A stretch of DNA of 64,000 nucleotides from Streptomyces pseudovenezuelae (GCF_029892565.1 NZ_JARXVH010000007.1:62001-126000), one strand, 5' to 3'. Shown: positions 26,403 to 35,387, counted from the stretch's first letter. Made by a program: numbers and translations. Notes: generated by a model from the letters alone, not told the origin.

Positions 26403-27664
26403 ATCTCGGCATCATCGGCGCGGGTGCCACCGGCCTGACCGCCGCCTGGGACGCCGTACGCGCCGGCCACCAGGTCACCGTCCTGGAGGCGGCCGACGAA
26501 CTCGGCGGTCTGGCCGCCTCGTTGGAGGTGGGCGGCGTTCCGCTGGAGCGCTACTACCACCACATCTTCCGCAGCGACAAGGCGATGATCTCCCTCGTGG
26601 AGGAGCTGGGTCTCGGCGACGCCCTGCGCTTCCACCGGCCGACCACCGGCATCTACCGCGGCGGCAGGCTGATCGACTTCACCACGCCCTTCGACATGCT
26701 GCGCTACCCGGAGTTCAACCCGGTCGACGCCGTGCGCTTCGCCGGTTCCTCGGCCGTGCTGAAGGCGGTCCGCAACGGCGAGCGCTTCAACGACCTGACG
26801 GCGCTGGCCTGGTTGCGCCGCTGGGCCGGCAGGAAGGCCACCGCCGCGATCTGGGAGCCGCTGCTGCGCGGCAAGTTCGGCGACCGCGCCGAGCAGGTGT
26901 CGATGGCCTGGCTGTGGGCCCGTATCCACTGCCGTACCTTCGAACTCGGCTATGTGGACGGCGGGTTCGAGCGGGTCTACGCGGCGCTGCGGGACGGGAT
27001 CGAGGAGCGCGGCGGCAAGGTGGAGTTCGGCAAGGCAGCCGAGTCCATACGGCAGGACGGCGACACCGTGGCGGTGGGCTGCGCCGACGGTTCGCGCTAC
27101 GAGTTCGACCGGCTGATCGTCACCACTCCGCAGCCCGCCTTCGCCAAGGCCGCCGGGCTGCCCGCCGACAACGCGGTGTGGAAGAACCAGTACCTGGGCG
27201 CGACCTGCTTCGTGCTGGAGCTGGACCGCAGCGTGATCCCGTACTACTGGCTCAACATCAACGAGCCCGGCTTCCCCTTCCTCGCGGTCGTCGAGCACAC
27301 GAAGATGATCGACCCAGCGGTCTACGGGGGCCGGCACATCCTCTACGTCGGCAACTACGTCGAGCGCGAGGACTGGCGCTTCACCACCGAACCGGCCGAA
27401 CTCCTTGAGCGGTTCGTGCCGTATCTGCGGCGCGTGAACCCGGACTTCGACGCCTCCTGGATCAAGGACTGGCACTTCTCGAAGGCCGGGTTCGCGCAGC
27501 CGGTGGTCACGCCGGAGTACCGGGCGCTGATCCCGCCCCACGAGACGCCGATGAGCCGGGTCACGCTGGCCACGATGGCGCAGATCTACCCGCAGGACCG
27601 GGGCCAGAGCTACTCGATCGCCCTGGCCCGCAAGGTCACCGCGTCCCTCGGGCTCAACGCCTGA
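26399..27664 (+). CDS. FAD-dependent amine-oxidase/UDP-galactopyranose-mutase-like flavoprotein
   Basis: 421 residues. Rossmann FAD site I-G-A-G-A-T-G-L-T-A-A-W at 5-16 and E-A-A-D-E-L-G-G-L at 33-41; the remainder matches the protoporphyrinogen-oxidase/amine-oxidase fold (E-R-Y-Y-H-H-I-F, W-E-P-L-L-R-G-K-F-G). Such proteins occur in many glycan clusters next to GtrAB genes; whether it oxidises a sugar-lipid or isomerises one is not known. ATG at 26399 overlaps the GtrA stop. Its last 11 nt overlap the convergent membrane-enzyme gene. Confidence 0.8.
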   Translation: MNLGIIGAGATGLTAAWDAVRAGHQVTVLEAADELGGLAASLEVGGVPLERYYHHIFRSDKAMISLVEELGLGDALRFHRPTTGIYRGGRLIDFTTPFDMLRYPEFNPVDAVRFAGSSAVLKAVRNGERFNDLTALAWLRRWAGRKATAAIWEPLLRGKFGDRAEQVSMAWLWARIHCRTFELGYVDGGFERVYAALRDGIEERGGKVEFGKAAESIRQDGDTVAVGCADGSRYEFDRLIVTTPQPAFAKAAGLPADNAVWKNQYLGATCFVLELDRSVIPYYWLNINEPGFPFLAVVEHTKMIDPAVYGGRHILYVGNYVEREDWRFTTEPAELLERFVPYLRRVNPDFDASWIKDWHFSKAGFAQPVVTPEYRALIPPHETPMSRVTLATMAQIYPQDRGQSYSIALARKVTASLGLNA

Positions 27665-29372
27665 CGCACAGCACGAACCGGGTCCCGGCGCGGGCGTGCG
27701 GGCAGTCGTAGACGGCTTGTACGCGCTGCCACAGCGCCGGGTCCACCCTGCCCGGCCGGAACCAGGGCCGCTCCAGGAGCGCGTACGGGGCCGGGTCGTG
27801 GTCGACGCAGTCGGCGTTCTCCTTGAATGACGGAAGGTCGGCGACGTCCGGCAGGAAGCGGCTGCGCTGGAGGAAGGTCGCGACCGGGTAGCGGCACTGC
27901 GCCGGGTGGTCGACGTAGTACGTGATGTCGCCGAAGGCCAGGTACAACACCGGCGCGTTCGCGGGCAGTCGATCCCGGATCCGGTCCGCGTCCGACTGCG
28001 CGAGCCGCATCTCGTCCAGGTACTGGGCGCTGGTCTCGGTGACCTTGCCGTGGGAGACCAGGTGCGGGGAGCCGGGCCAGATGGTCGCGGTCAGGCAGAC
28101 GACGCCGGAGAGCGTGACCAGCACGGCCGACGGGACCCCGCGCCGGGCGGTCGTGGTCCTGCTCCGGGCCGCGTCCACACCCGCCGCGAGCAGGGCGACC
28201 AGGCCGGCGGCCCAGACCTCCCACGGCCGTTGCAGGCCCTTGGGTGCCTCGGCGTAGAGCACGGGCAGCACGCCGTACACGAGGGAGACGGCGGCGAAGC
28301 ACCACGGTGGCGTGCGGCGGGCGCCGCCCACGGCCAGGCCCCAGGTCGCGGCGGCCAGCACCGGCATCTGGGCCCCGTGGTACAGGAACCAGTTGCCCTG
28401 CACGACCACGACGGCCTGGGCGGCGACGCCGATCGTCGCGGCGATCAGGAGCAGTTCGGCCCGCCGCCACCGGCCGTGCACCCGGGTCAGGACAAGGAGC
28501 AGCGCGCCCGGCAGGAGCAGCAGCACCGGGGTGGCCACGGCCCGGTCGGCCAGGAAGTCGACGGAGCGGTCGAGGATGAAGTGCGGGTGGATTCCGGTGC
28601 GGCTCATCGCCGACTGGTTGATCTGCGGCATGTCCTCGGTCCACTGCCACTCGTGGGATCCGCCGAGCACGCTCAGCCCGAACAGGCCCGCGGCGGCGGC
28701 CATCGCGACCACGGCGACCCGTACCGCGCGGCCCCGGTCGACGGTGTAGACGAGGAGGATGCCGATCGCGGCGGTGGCGGCGGTGGAGTACTTCATCATC
28801 ACCGCGAGCCCGAGGGGTACGGCGGCGAGCAGGGCCGCCCGCCAGGGCCGCTCCGGGCCGATCGCGGCGGCGACGCCCAGCACGGTCAGCACGACCGCGG
28901 CCCACTCGGGCTGAAGGAAGTCGTTGCGCGGGGCGAGGGCCAGGGCGAGGCCGGTGGCGCCCGCGGTGAGGGCCGCCTCGCGGCCGGTGACCCGGCGCAG
29001 GAGTGCTGTGTAAAGGGCGTAGGCGGCAGCGGCGGCGAGCAGGACGCCGACCGCTCCCATCAGTGCCTCGCGGACCGGCGTACCGCCCCCGAAGGAGGTG
29101 AGGCGGTCGAGGATCGCGATGAACCACCGGTAGAAGTACGGACGGTGGGTGAAGACCTCGGACGGCGAGTAGCCGGCCTCGCGCCCGGTGCGCAGGGCGG
29201 CCAGGACGTAGTGCAGGTCGCCGGTGAGCCGGCGGGTGGCCACGGTGTACACCACGGCCACCACGGCCACCGCGGACGGCAGGGCGACCGCCGCCCACCA
29301 CAGGGGTGAGCGGCGGTCGTCGGTGCGCGGCCGGGCGACGGTGGTGTCGTCCGGCAGGGTGGTGGTCGCCAC
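27654..29372 (-). CDS. GT-C-type membrane glycosyltransferase (predicted)
   Basis: 572 residues with about 10-11 TM segments followed by a 120-residue extracytoplasmic tail containing four Cys. The first outside loop has G-D-L-H-Y after TM1, the Asp expected for polyprenyl-phosphosugar-using GT-C enzymes, and later H-R-P-Y-F-Y-R-W. It would use the lipid-linked sugar supplied by the GtrB/GtrA pair. GTG start at 29370-29372 lies 2 nt after the stop of the upstream gene. The family is inferred from topology; sequence motifs are weak. Confidence 0.65.
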   Translation of the reverse strand: MATTTLPDDTTVARPRTDDRRSPLWWAAVALPSAVAVVAVVYTVATRRLTGDLHYVLAALRTGREAGYSPSEVFTHRPYFYRWFIAILDRLTSFGGGTPVREALMGAVGVLLAAAAAYALYTALLRRVTGREAALTAGATGLALALAPRNDFLQPEWAAVVLTVLGVAAAIGPERPWRAALLAAVPLGLAVMMKYSTAATAAIGILLVYTVDRGRAVRVAVVAMAAAAGLFGLSVLGGSHEWQWTEDMPQINQSAMSRTGIHPHFILDRSVDFLADRAVATPVLLLLPGALLLVLTRVHGRWRRAELLLIAATIGVAAQAVVVVQGNWFLYHGAQMPVLAAATWGLAVGGARRTPPWCFAAVSLVYGVLPVLYAEAPKGLQRPWEVWAAGLVALLAAGVDAARSRTTTARRGVPSAVLVTLSGVVCLTATIWPGSPHLVSHGKVTETSAQYLDEMRLAQSDADRIRDRLPANAPVLYLAFGDITYYVDHPAQCRYPVATFLQRSRFLPDVADLPSFKENADCVDHDPAPYALLERPWFRPGRVDPALWQRVQAVYDCPHARAGTRFVLCVRR

Positions 29373-29374
29373 GC

Positions 29375-31708
29375 TCAGCCGCCCAGAATGACCCGCAGGT
29401 CCGCGGCGTTCGCCTCGGTCGCCTTCCACAGTTCCTGCTGGCGGCCGTGGACGTCGGCGACCGTCTTGTTGTGGTCGGCCAGCAGGTCCTTCGAGCACTC
29501 CACCAGACGCGCGGCGAGGTGGCGGTCGTGGACCGAGACGCCCCACTCGGGGCGCTCGATGTCCCGCAGGAAGTACGCCATCTTCGGGTGCGAGATCAGG
29601 CTGATGATGGGCGTGCCGACGCCGAACGGGATCATGCCCGCGTGGCCGCGCATGCCGATCACCAGCTTGGTGCGGGCGTAGAGATCGAGGATCTCCTTGT
29701 TCTCGAAGTCGTACATCGGGATGACGGGCATCGAGATGCCGTGCTCGCGGCGCAGGTCGAAGACGATCTTCTCGTCGTCGAGGGAGTGGGCCACGCACTG
29801 GACCTCGGCCAGCTCACCCAAGTCCCGTACGGCCTGGGCCATTTGGGCCAGGAAGTAGGCGTAGTCGTGGCCGAAGCGCAGGCCCGCGCGGTCGTAGGCC
29901 GCGTTGATCAGGATGGTGTCGTCGCGCTTGGCGGGATCCTGCCAGCCCGGCACCAGCTGGCGGGTGACCGTCGTGGGACACGGCTGGAAGCGGATCTTGT
30001 CGTGCAGGTGGGCCGGGACCATCGCCCGGACCTTCTCGATCGAGCCGTGGTTGCGCAACCCGAAGAAGCTGGACTTCTCGACCAGCAGCCGCAGCGACTC
30101 GCCGAACCGGTTGGCCCGGTAGGACTGCCCGTCGAAGGCGTTGAAGCCGACGGCGAAGACGGCGATCGGCACGTCGATGCCGGCCATCAGCTCGTCCGGG
30201 ACGTTCCACTGCCAGGCGCTGTTGCCGTTGGGCATGGTGTCCGGGATGAACAGGCCGCCGCCGCCGATGACCAGACCCCGGCGCCGGTTGACGCGCTCCA
30301 GGGCCGCCTTGTCGAACAGGCGGTGGGCGTGCACGGAGTGCCAGCGCCGGGAGGTGGTGTCCGGGCCGAAGGCCGAACGGACGCTCTCCGGGAGCAACTT
30401 GTCGCCCGCGTTGCCCTGGCGGTCCATGTAGAAGGCGACGTGCGCCAGTTGGTCCTCGGGCGCGCCCTGCTCCTGGGCCGGCACTGAGGCCGCGCGCTGC
30501 GCCCACAGGCGGCTGGAGCGGTGGGTCGGGTCGACGGCTATGCCGGCCGTGGCGTGCGTCAGGGCCTCGGCGTTGTTGCCGTGCACCCACGCCATCTGCG
30601 CGAGCCGCGCGTAGGCGGTCGCGGCCCGGTTGGGAGCGGCGGTGGCCAGCAGCAGCTGGGCCTTGGCCTCCTCGTACCGGGAGACGCTCATCAGGGCGTG
30701 GCCGAAGACCTCGTGCGGCCAGGCCTCGTCCAGCGGGATGTGGACACTGGACAGGACGTCGACGGCGTCCTGGTAGTCGCCGTTGCCTATGTGCGCGGCG
30801 GCGAGCTTGCGGGCGACCTCGACATTGCCGGTGCGGGCGACGTGCGGGGTGCCGTAGTGCACGAGCAGGTCGTGGTGCAGGCCGCCGGAGGACTCCATGT
30901 ACGCGGCGTGGAACTCGGGGTCGCTCAGCTCGAACTCGCGCCAGCGCTCCTCCGCCTGGCTGTAGCCGGCCTCGCCGCCCTGCCAGGGCTTGTGGCGCCC
31001 GGTGAAGTGCAGGATCGCGGTGTCCTCGGGGACCGGGAGGTCGCCGGACAGCCGCCGCTTGACGAAGTTGTAGCGCGGGTCGAGGCGGACGAAGTCGCCG
31101 TTCAGGACCGAGTTGAGGATGCCCTGGTCGTGCTTGTCGAGCTCGTAGTCGCCGGAGCGGCCGCAGCGGTCGAGCCGCGCGCAGAACTCGTCGCTCAGGT
31201 ACTCCTTCTGGATCACCAGCAGACCGGAGTTGAGCTTGTGCTGCCCGTAGAAGAACTGCGGCACGGCCGCCAATCCCTCGCGCAGCTCCAGCAGTTCGCT
31301 CAGGCTGCTGAGGACGACCATGTCCGTGTCGAGCGTGATGATCGTGTCGTACTCGCGGATCTTGAAGACGTCCAGGATGAAGTACGCCTTGCGGACCAGG
31401 TAGTTGTCCTGGTCGCCCTTCTGGTACGAGTCGTAGTGGTCGGCGTCGACGCGCCGCATCACGATGCGCGGGTGCAGGGCGCGGATCTGGGCGATCGAGC
31501 CGGGCTTCAGATCGTCGTAGAGGACGACGAAGTCCTCGCACACGCTCGGGTTGGACAGCGCCAGGCTGCGCAGCAGGACGAGGAAGCCGGGCAGGTAGTT
31601 CTCGTCGACGAAGCTCGCGAAGGCGATGCGCCGCTTGCCGGTCAGGGCGGCCGCGTCGGTCGACGGGGCCTTGACGGCGGAGGTCCCGGTCAGGGAGGTC
31701 GTGGTCAT
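29375..31708 (-). CDS. GT8 glycosyltransferase - TPR - polysaccharide pyruvyltransferase fusion
   Basis: 777 residues. GT8 domain at about 25-270: F-A-S-F-V-D-E-N-Y, T-L-D-T-D-M-V-V (DxD), N-S-G-L-L-V and H-F-T-G-R-H-K-P-W. A TPR-like helical section follows (about 320-430), then a pyruvyltransferase domain (PF04230) from about 440: G-N-A-G-D-K, G-G-G-G-L-F and G-M-R-G-H-A-G-M-I-P-F. Joining sugar transfer and pyruvyl-ketal (or CsaB-like) chemistry in one chain is rare. ATGA overlap with the GT29-like gene upstream. Cell-wall decoration is the probable role. Confidence 0.82.
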   Translation of the reverse strand: MTTTSLTGTSAVKAPSTDAAALTGKRRIAFASFVDENYLPGFLVLLRSLALSNPSVCEDFVVLYDDLKPGSIAQIRALHPRIVMRRVDADHYDSYQKGDQDNYLVRKAYFILDVFKIREYDTIITLDTDMVVLSSLSELLELREGLAAVPQFFYGQHKLNSGLLVIQKEYLSDEFCARLDRCGRSGDYELDKHDQGILNSVLNGDFVRLDPRYNFVKRRLSGDLPVPEDTAILHFTGRHKPWQGGEAGYSQAEERWREFELSDPEFHAAYMESSGGLHHDLLVHYGTPHVARTGNVEVARKLAAAHIGNGDYQDAVDVLSSVHIPLDEAWPHEVFGHALMSVSRYEEAKAQLLLATAAPNRAATAYARLAQMAWVHGNNAEALTHATAGIAVDPTHRSSRLWAQRAASVPAQEQGAPEDQLAHVAFYMDRQGNAGDKLLPESVRSAFGPDTTSRRWHSVHAHRLFDKAALERVNRRRGLVIGGGGLFIPDTMPNGNSAWQWNVPDELMAGIDVPIAVFAVGFNAFDGQSYRANRFGESLRLLVEKSSFFGLRNHGSIEKVRAMVPAHLHDKIRFQPCPTTVTRQLVPGWQDPAKRDDTILINAAYDRAGLRFGHDYAYFLAQMAQAVRDLGELAEVQCVAHSLDDEKIVFDLRREHGISMPVIPMYDFENKEILDLYARTKLVIGMRGHAGMIPFGVGTPIISLISHPKMAYFLRDIERPEWGVSVHDRHLAARLVECSKDLLADHNKTVADVHGRQQELWKATEANAADLRVILGG

Positions 31709-33171
31709 CGCAGGGATATCCTCATGTCGGTCACGCTCTGGGCCCGCTCCATGACCCATGCCTTCTCGCTGGTGTACTCGTGCACGGAGGTGATGGCGAG
31801 CTTCATCGCTTCCTGGACGCGGTAGGCACCGCTCTCGTAGAAGTCGAAGCCGATCAGGTCGAGCTTCGGGCTGACGTCGAGGAAGTCCAGCAGGTACAAC
31901 ATGTTGAAGCCGGTGGTCGGGATGCCCGACCACACGTCCGTGCTCAGCCTGCCGATGTTCCGCACCGGCCAGCGCAGCGACTCGTCACCGAGGTAGGTCT
32001 GCGCGCCGGGCACCAGGCGGTTGCGCAGCGAGTACTTCCAGTCACCGGAGATCCCGCCGAAGACCAGCCGGGTGGTGACCTGCTTCTCCCAGTTGAAGCC
32101 GTGCTTGTGGATCGTGGCGTGGATGTCCGTCTTGCTGCCGGTGTTCTTCGGGTCGATCCTGTACGAGTTGAAGCGCACCACCAGGTCGTACGCGTCGATC
32201 TCGGCGCCCATCGAACTGGCGCCCACCCGGCCGGAGTTGGCGATCAGGGCGATCGACTTGCCGGCGATCCGGTTGCGGAACTCGCCGAGGCTGATCCACT
32301 CGACGCCGCCGATGGTCGGGTCGGCGACCGGGCCGCGCATCCGGGTGCGGCGCTGCTCGGCGTAGAGGGCGAGGGCCTCGGTGAGCGCGGGCAGGTCGAC
32401 GCCGGGGGCGGTCAGCCGCAGGTCCAGGTACTGGCTGAGCAGTTCCTGGCGGTCGGTGACCGGGGCGTCCTCGGCGGTCAGCGTCAGAAGCGCTCCCACC
32501 AGACGGGGCTCCGCCTCGCTCCAGTCGCCGACGGCCTGTGCGGCCAGGCCCTCGGCCCACACGTCGGTGGCGGGGCGGCGGGTGAACTCCTCGGCGCGCG
32601 GGGTCTGCCGCTTCAGGAGGGCGATCAGTTCGCGCTCCTTCTGGCCGGCCAGGCGCAGACCGGCGATCCGGTTGCGGACGCCGAAGCCGTCGTCGTCGGT
32701 GAGAGCGAGGTACTTCTCGTACGCCTCCAGGGCCTCGGCCTCGTCGCCGATCGCCTCCAGGAGCCGGGCCCGCAGGCGCCAGCCGGCGCGGGAGTTCTTG
32801 CGCTGGGCCAGGACGGTGTCGCTGATGACCAGGGCGAGGTTGAGCTCGTCGTCGTAGCCGGCCTCAAGTGCCTTGTTGGCGACGGCGAGCAGGGCGTCGA
32901 GCACCTCGTTGGGGATTCCGCCCGTCGGTGCCGCGGCGCCCTTCACGGCGCGCTTGAGCAGCGCGGTGGCGCCGCCGGCGGGTGCGGGCGCGGGGGCCGC
33001 CGTGGCGGTGGTGCCCCACACGACGAGCAGCTTGCGCAGCTGCTCGGCGAGTTCCACGCGCTTGCGGTCGATGCTGCCGACGAGCTTCCCGCTGTGCGCG
33101 GCACAGGCGCGCAAGCAGTCGTCCAGCTCCCCTCCACGTACACGTGCCCGTCTGTTCTGGACCCTCGTCAT
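31705..33171 (-). CDS. GT29 (animal-type sialyltransferase)-like protein with TPR N-terminus
   Basis: 488 residues. About 270 helical TPR-type residues precede a domain with sialylmotif L features (S-I-A-L-I-A-N-S-G, E-I-D-A-Y-D-L-V-V-R-F-N, T-G-S-K-T-D-I-H), sialylmotif S features (P-T-T-G-F-N-M-L, L-I-G-F-D-F-Y) and motif VS H-x4-E (H-E-Y-T-S-E). The Cys pair that joins motifs L and S in animal enzymes is absent. GT29 was long considered eukaryotic; bacterial copies are few. First gene of a minus-strand operon; AGGAG precedes ATG 33169-33171. Activity on CMP-Kdn or CMP-sialate is inference. Confidence 0.78.
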   Translation of the reverse strand: MTRVQNRRARVRGGELDDCLRACAAHSGKLVGSIDRKRVELAEQLRKLLVVWGTTATAAPAPAPAGGATALLKRAVKGAAAPTGGIPNEVLDALLAVANKALEAGYDDELNLALVISDTVLAQRKNSRAGWRLRARLLEAIGDEAEALEAYEKYLALTDDDGFGVRNRIAGLRLAGQKERELIALLKRQTPRAEEFTRRPATDVWAEGLAAQAVGDWSEAEPRLVGALLTLTAEDAPVTDRQELLSQYLDLRLTAPGVDLPALTEALALYAEQRRTRMRGPVADPTIGGVEWISLGEFRNRIAGKSIALIANSGRVGASSMGAEIDAYDLVVRFNSYRIDPKNTGSKTDIHATIHKHGFNWEKQVTTRLVFGGISGDWKYSLRNRLVPGAQTYLGDESLRWPVRNIGRLSTDVWSGIPTTGFNMLYLLDFLDVSPKLDLIGFDFYESGAYRVQEAMKLAITSVHEYTSEKAWVMERAQSVTDMRISLR

Positions 33172-33404
33172 GGCGCTCCTGGGTATTTGCCAAGCCAATG
33201 CTGTGACAACTGAGTCGTTCGCCGGGTTTACCACGGCGTAGGGGGATGCTGGAAAAATTAGGAAGCAAAAGCGACGTTCAGGTGAACTGATGGAAGCCGG
33301 AGGACGAATCGTTGGGCCGTCAACCAAGCTTTCGCCACGATTCGGACTATTGGCGCCGACTCTCCCATAGGGCGCCCTTGTTGGAACGGCCGCCCGAGGA
33401 ACCC

Positions 33405-34469
33405 GTGGTCAAAGCCCCGGAGCCCCGATTGCGGTCGCTGGACGGACTGCGGCTACTCGCCGCCCTGATGGTGGCGGCCTATCACTACGGCGGCCGCGAC
33501 GGCGAGGTCGCCCGGGCATGGGGAAGTTCCCCACGCGACCAGTTCCCCACGTTGCATTCGTATTTCGCGTACGGCTGTCTCGGTGTGCAGGTCTTCTTCG
33601 TGATCAGCGGGTTCGTGATCTGCATGAGCGGATGGGGACGCCCGCTGAAATCGTTCTTCGCGTCCCGCGCCGCGCGACTGCTGCCCGCCTATTGGGCGGC
33701 CATCGTACTCGTGACGGCTGTGTTCGCACTCCCGGTCGTCGCCTACGAGGCCGTCTCGCCGAGCGACGCGCTGGTCAACCTGACGATGCTTCAGCAGCCG
33801 CTGGGCGTGGACCGGGTGCTCGGGGTGTGCTGGACGCTGTGGGCGGAGGTCCGCTTCTACGCGCTGTTCGCCCTGCTGGTCGTGCTGCCCGGGGCCAACC
33901 GCCGCCGGGTGCTGCTGTTCTGCGCGGGCTGGATGGTGGCGGCGGCGATCGCCCGGGGCGCGCACGAGCCGCTGCTCGACATCGTCGTGATGCCCGAGTA
34001 CGCGCCGTTCTTCGTCGGCGGCGTCGGCCTCTACCTGGTCCACCGCGACCGAAGGGACGTCTACGCGTGGTCCGCGGTGGCCGTGGGCTGGCTGATCGGG
34101 CAGCACGAGGCGGTGGCGGCGCTGTGGCGCCCGGCGAGCGCGGACGCGTTCGCCCATCGCACCGTGTTCGGCATCGTCCTGGTGGTGACGCTGGGCTTCG
34201 CGGCCGTCGCGGCGATCGCGCTCGGCCGGCTGAGCTGGGTGAACTGGTCCTGGCTGACCACGGCGGGCGCTCTGACCTACCCCTTCTACCTGGTCCACGA
34301 GCACCTGGGCTGGCCGGTCATCCGCATGCTGCACGGCGTCCTCGGCCTGCCCGCGCGAATGACGCTCACTTTCACGGTGCTGGGCCTGCTGGGCCTCGCC
34401 TGGCTCATCCACCGGTTCGTGGAGCGGCCGTTCGGACCCCGGCTGAAGCGGACGCTGACGTCAGCGTGA
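33405..34469 (+). CDS. Acyltransferase-3 (OafA-like) membrane protein
   Basis: 354 residues, about 10 TM helices. R-S-L-D-G-L-R at the N-terminus, G-V-Q-V-F-F-V-I-S-G-F at the second TM and the R-A-A-R-L-L-P-A-Y segment identify the acyltransferase-3 family. O-acetylation (or other acylation) of the extracellular polymer is the likely role, in line with the cluster. GTG at 33405 is chosen for CGAGGA 5-6 nt upstream; a TTG at 33312 would add 31 residues rich in polar residues without a family match. Confidence 0.85.
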   Translation: MVKAPEPRLRSLDGLRLLAALMVAAYHYGGRDGEVARAWGSSPRDQFPTLHSYFAYGCLGVQVFFVISGFVICMSGWGRPLKSFFASRAARLLPAYWAAIVLVTAVFALPVVAYEAVSPSDALVNLTMLQQPLGVDRVLGVCWTLWAEVRFYALFALLVVLPGANRRRVLLFCAGWMVAAAIARGAHEPLLDIVVMPEYAPFFVGGVGLYLVHRDRRDVYAWSAVAVGWLIGQHEAVAALWRPASADAFAHRTVFGIVLVVTLGFAAVAAIALGRLSWVNWSWLTTAGALTYPFYLVHEHLGWPVIRMLHGVLGLPARMTLTFTVLGLLGLAWLIHRFVERPFGPRLKRTLTSA

Positions 34470-34583
34470 GGGACGGTGACGCGGGGTTGAGGGCGGCCGG
34501 TGGACCGGCTCGGGCCGAGAGGCAGGAGCGGGCCTCTACGCGACGGCCGACGGCCTGGGAGTGAGGGCCGCTGGCCGACGGCT

Positions 34584-34670
34584 CGCCTCGGCATGAAGGC
34601 CCGTGGCGCGGTCCAGCCCGGGCACTCCCAGCGCGCCTCGGCGTGAAGGCCGGTGGCGCGGCTCAGCCCG
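34584..34670. repeat. Imperfect tandem repeat at the 3' end of the TetR gene
   Basis: 37-bp unit at 34584-34620 recurs at 34634-34670 with 33 matches (period 50). The second copy includes the TetR stop; a 10-bp echo (GCGCGCCTCG) occurs at 34681. Probably a local duplication of the gene end. Confidence 0.6.
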
Positions 34671-35316
34671 AAGGGCGGTAGCGCGCCTCGATCCCCGCGA
34701 GGAGCAGTTCCAGGCCCTCCTCGAACTGCCGGTCGTAGTCCTCGAAGATCTCCGCGCCCGCCGCGGCCGACAGCGGGAACTCGGCCAGCAGCCGGGCCCG
34801 TTCCTCGACGTCGTAGCCCTCGCGCCGCTCGTCGGGCAGCGGCTGGACGCCCTGTTCCTCGGTGACGAAGCCGATCGTGAACGCGTACGCGGTGGCCGCC
34901 GCGCGGACCGACTCGGCGAGGGTGAAGCCGGCGGCCTCGAACACGCGCAGGTTGTCCTCCATCTCGCGGCCGTGGTCGGTGCCGGTGAAGCGGGAGCCGC
35001 TGAAGACCTTCGCGCCGTCGCGGTAGCCGAGCAGGGCCGCGCGCAGTCCGCGGTTGGCCTTGAGCAGCCGCTCCCGCCAGGTGTCGGTGGGATCCAGAGC
35101 CGTCCCCGCGACCATCCGCCGGTACATCTCGGTCGCCATCTCGTCGAGCAGCGCCTGCTTGTCCTTGAAGTGCCAGTACAGGGCGGGCGCCTTGACGTCC
35201 AGTTCCCTGGCGATGGCACGGAGGGTCAGGCCCTCCAGACCGGCCTCGTTCAGCAGCTTCAGGGCGGTGTCCGCGACCCGCTTGCGGTCGAGGGGCGCGC
35301 GTCGTTCCGTACTCAC
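34663..35316 (-). CDS. TetR-family repressor (TetR_C tetracycline-repressor-like)
   Basis: 217 residues. HTH at about 10-55 (V-A-D-T-A-L-K-L-L-N-E-A-G, T-L-R-A-I-A-R-E-L-D-V-K-A-P-A-L-Y-W-H-F-K-D-K). The C-terminal part resembles the TetR class ligand domain (TetR_C). Starts with GTG at 35314-35316, 10 nt from an exact palindrome CTTAACAGCGTTAAG that occurs twice between this gene and the monooxygenase. Classical autoregulated repressor of the divergent gene. Confidence 0.92.
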   Translation of the reverse strand: MSTERRAPLDRKRVADTALKLLNEAGLEGLTLRAIARELDVKAPALYWHFKDKQALLDEMATEMYRRMVAGTALDPTDTWRERLLKANRGLRAALLGYRDGAKVFSGSRFTGTDHGREMEDNLRVFEAAGFTLAESVRAAATAYAFTIGFVTEEQGVQPLPDERREGYDVEERARLLAEFPLSAAAGAEIFEDYDRQFEEGLELLLAGIEARYRPSG

Positions 35317-35325
35317 GCTTGACAG

Positions 35326-35340
35326 CTTAACAGCGTTAAG
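35326..35340. promoter_or_regulatory. TetR operator 1
   Basis: CTTAACAGCGTTAAG, perfect palindrome with 3-nt centre, 10 nt upstream of the TetR start. Identical to operator 2; centres 37 bp apart. Confidence 0.85.
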
Positions 35341-35362
35341 GGCACCCTTGCGGACAGCGGAA

Positions 35363-35377
35363 CTTAACAGCGTTAAG
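35363..35377. promoter_or_regulatory. TetR operator 2
   Basis: Second identical CTTAACAGCGTTAAG. It overlaps the AAGGAG ribosome site of the monooxygenase, so binding would also block translation start on the nascent DNA. Confidence 0.85.
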
Positions 35378-35387
35378 GAGACGGATC

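Noticed and set aside
30521..31825. 434-codon open frame opposite the GT8 fusion
   Set aside because: Low-complexity Val/Gly/Leu translation without family motifs; shadow frame.
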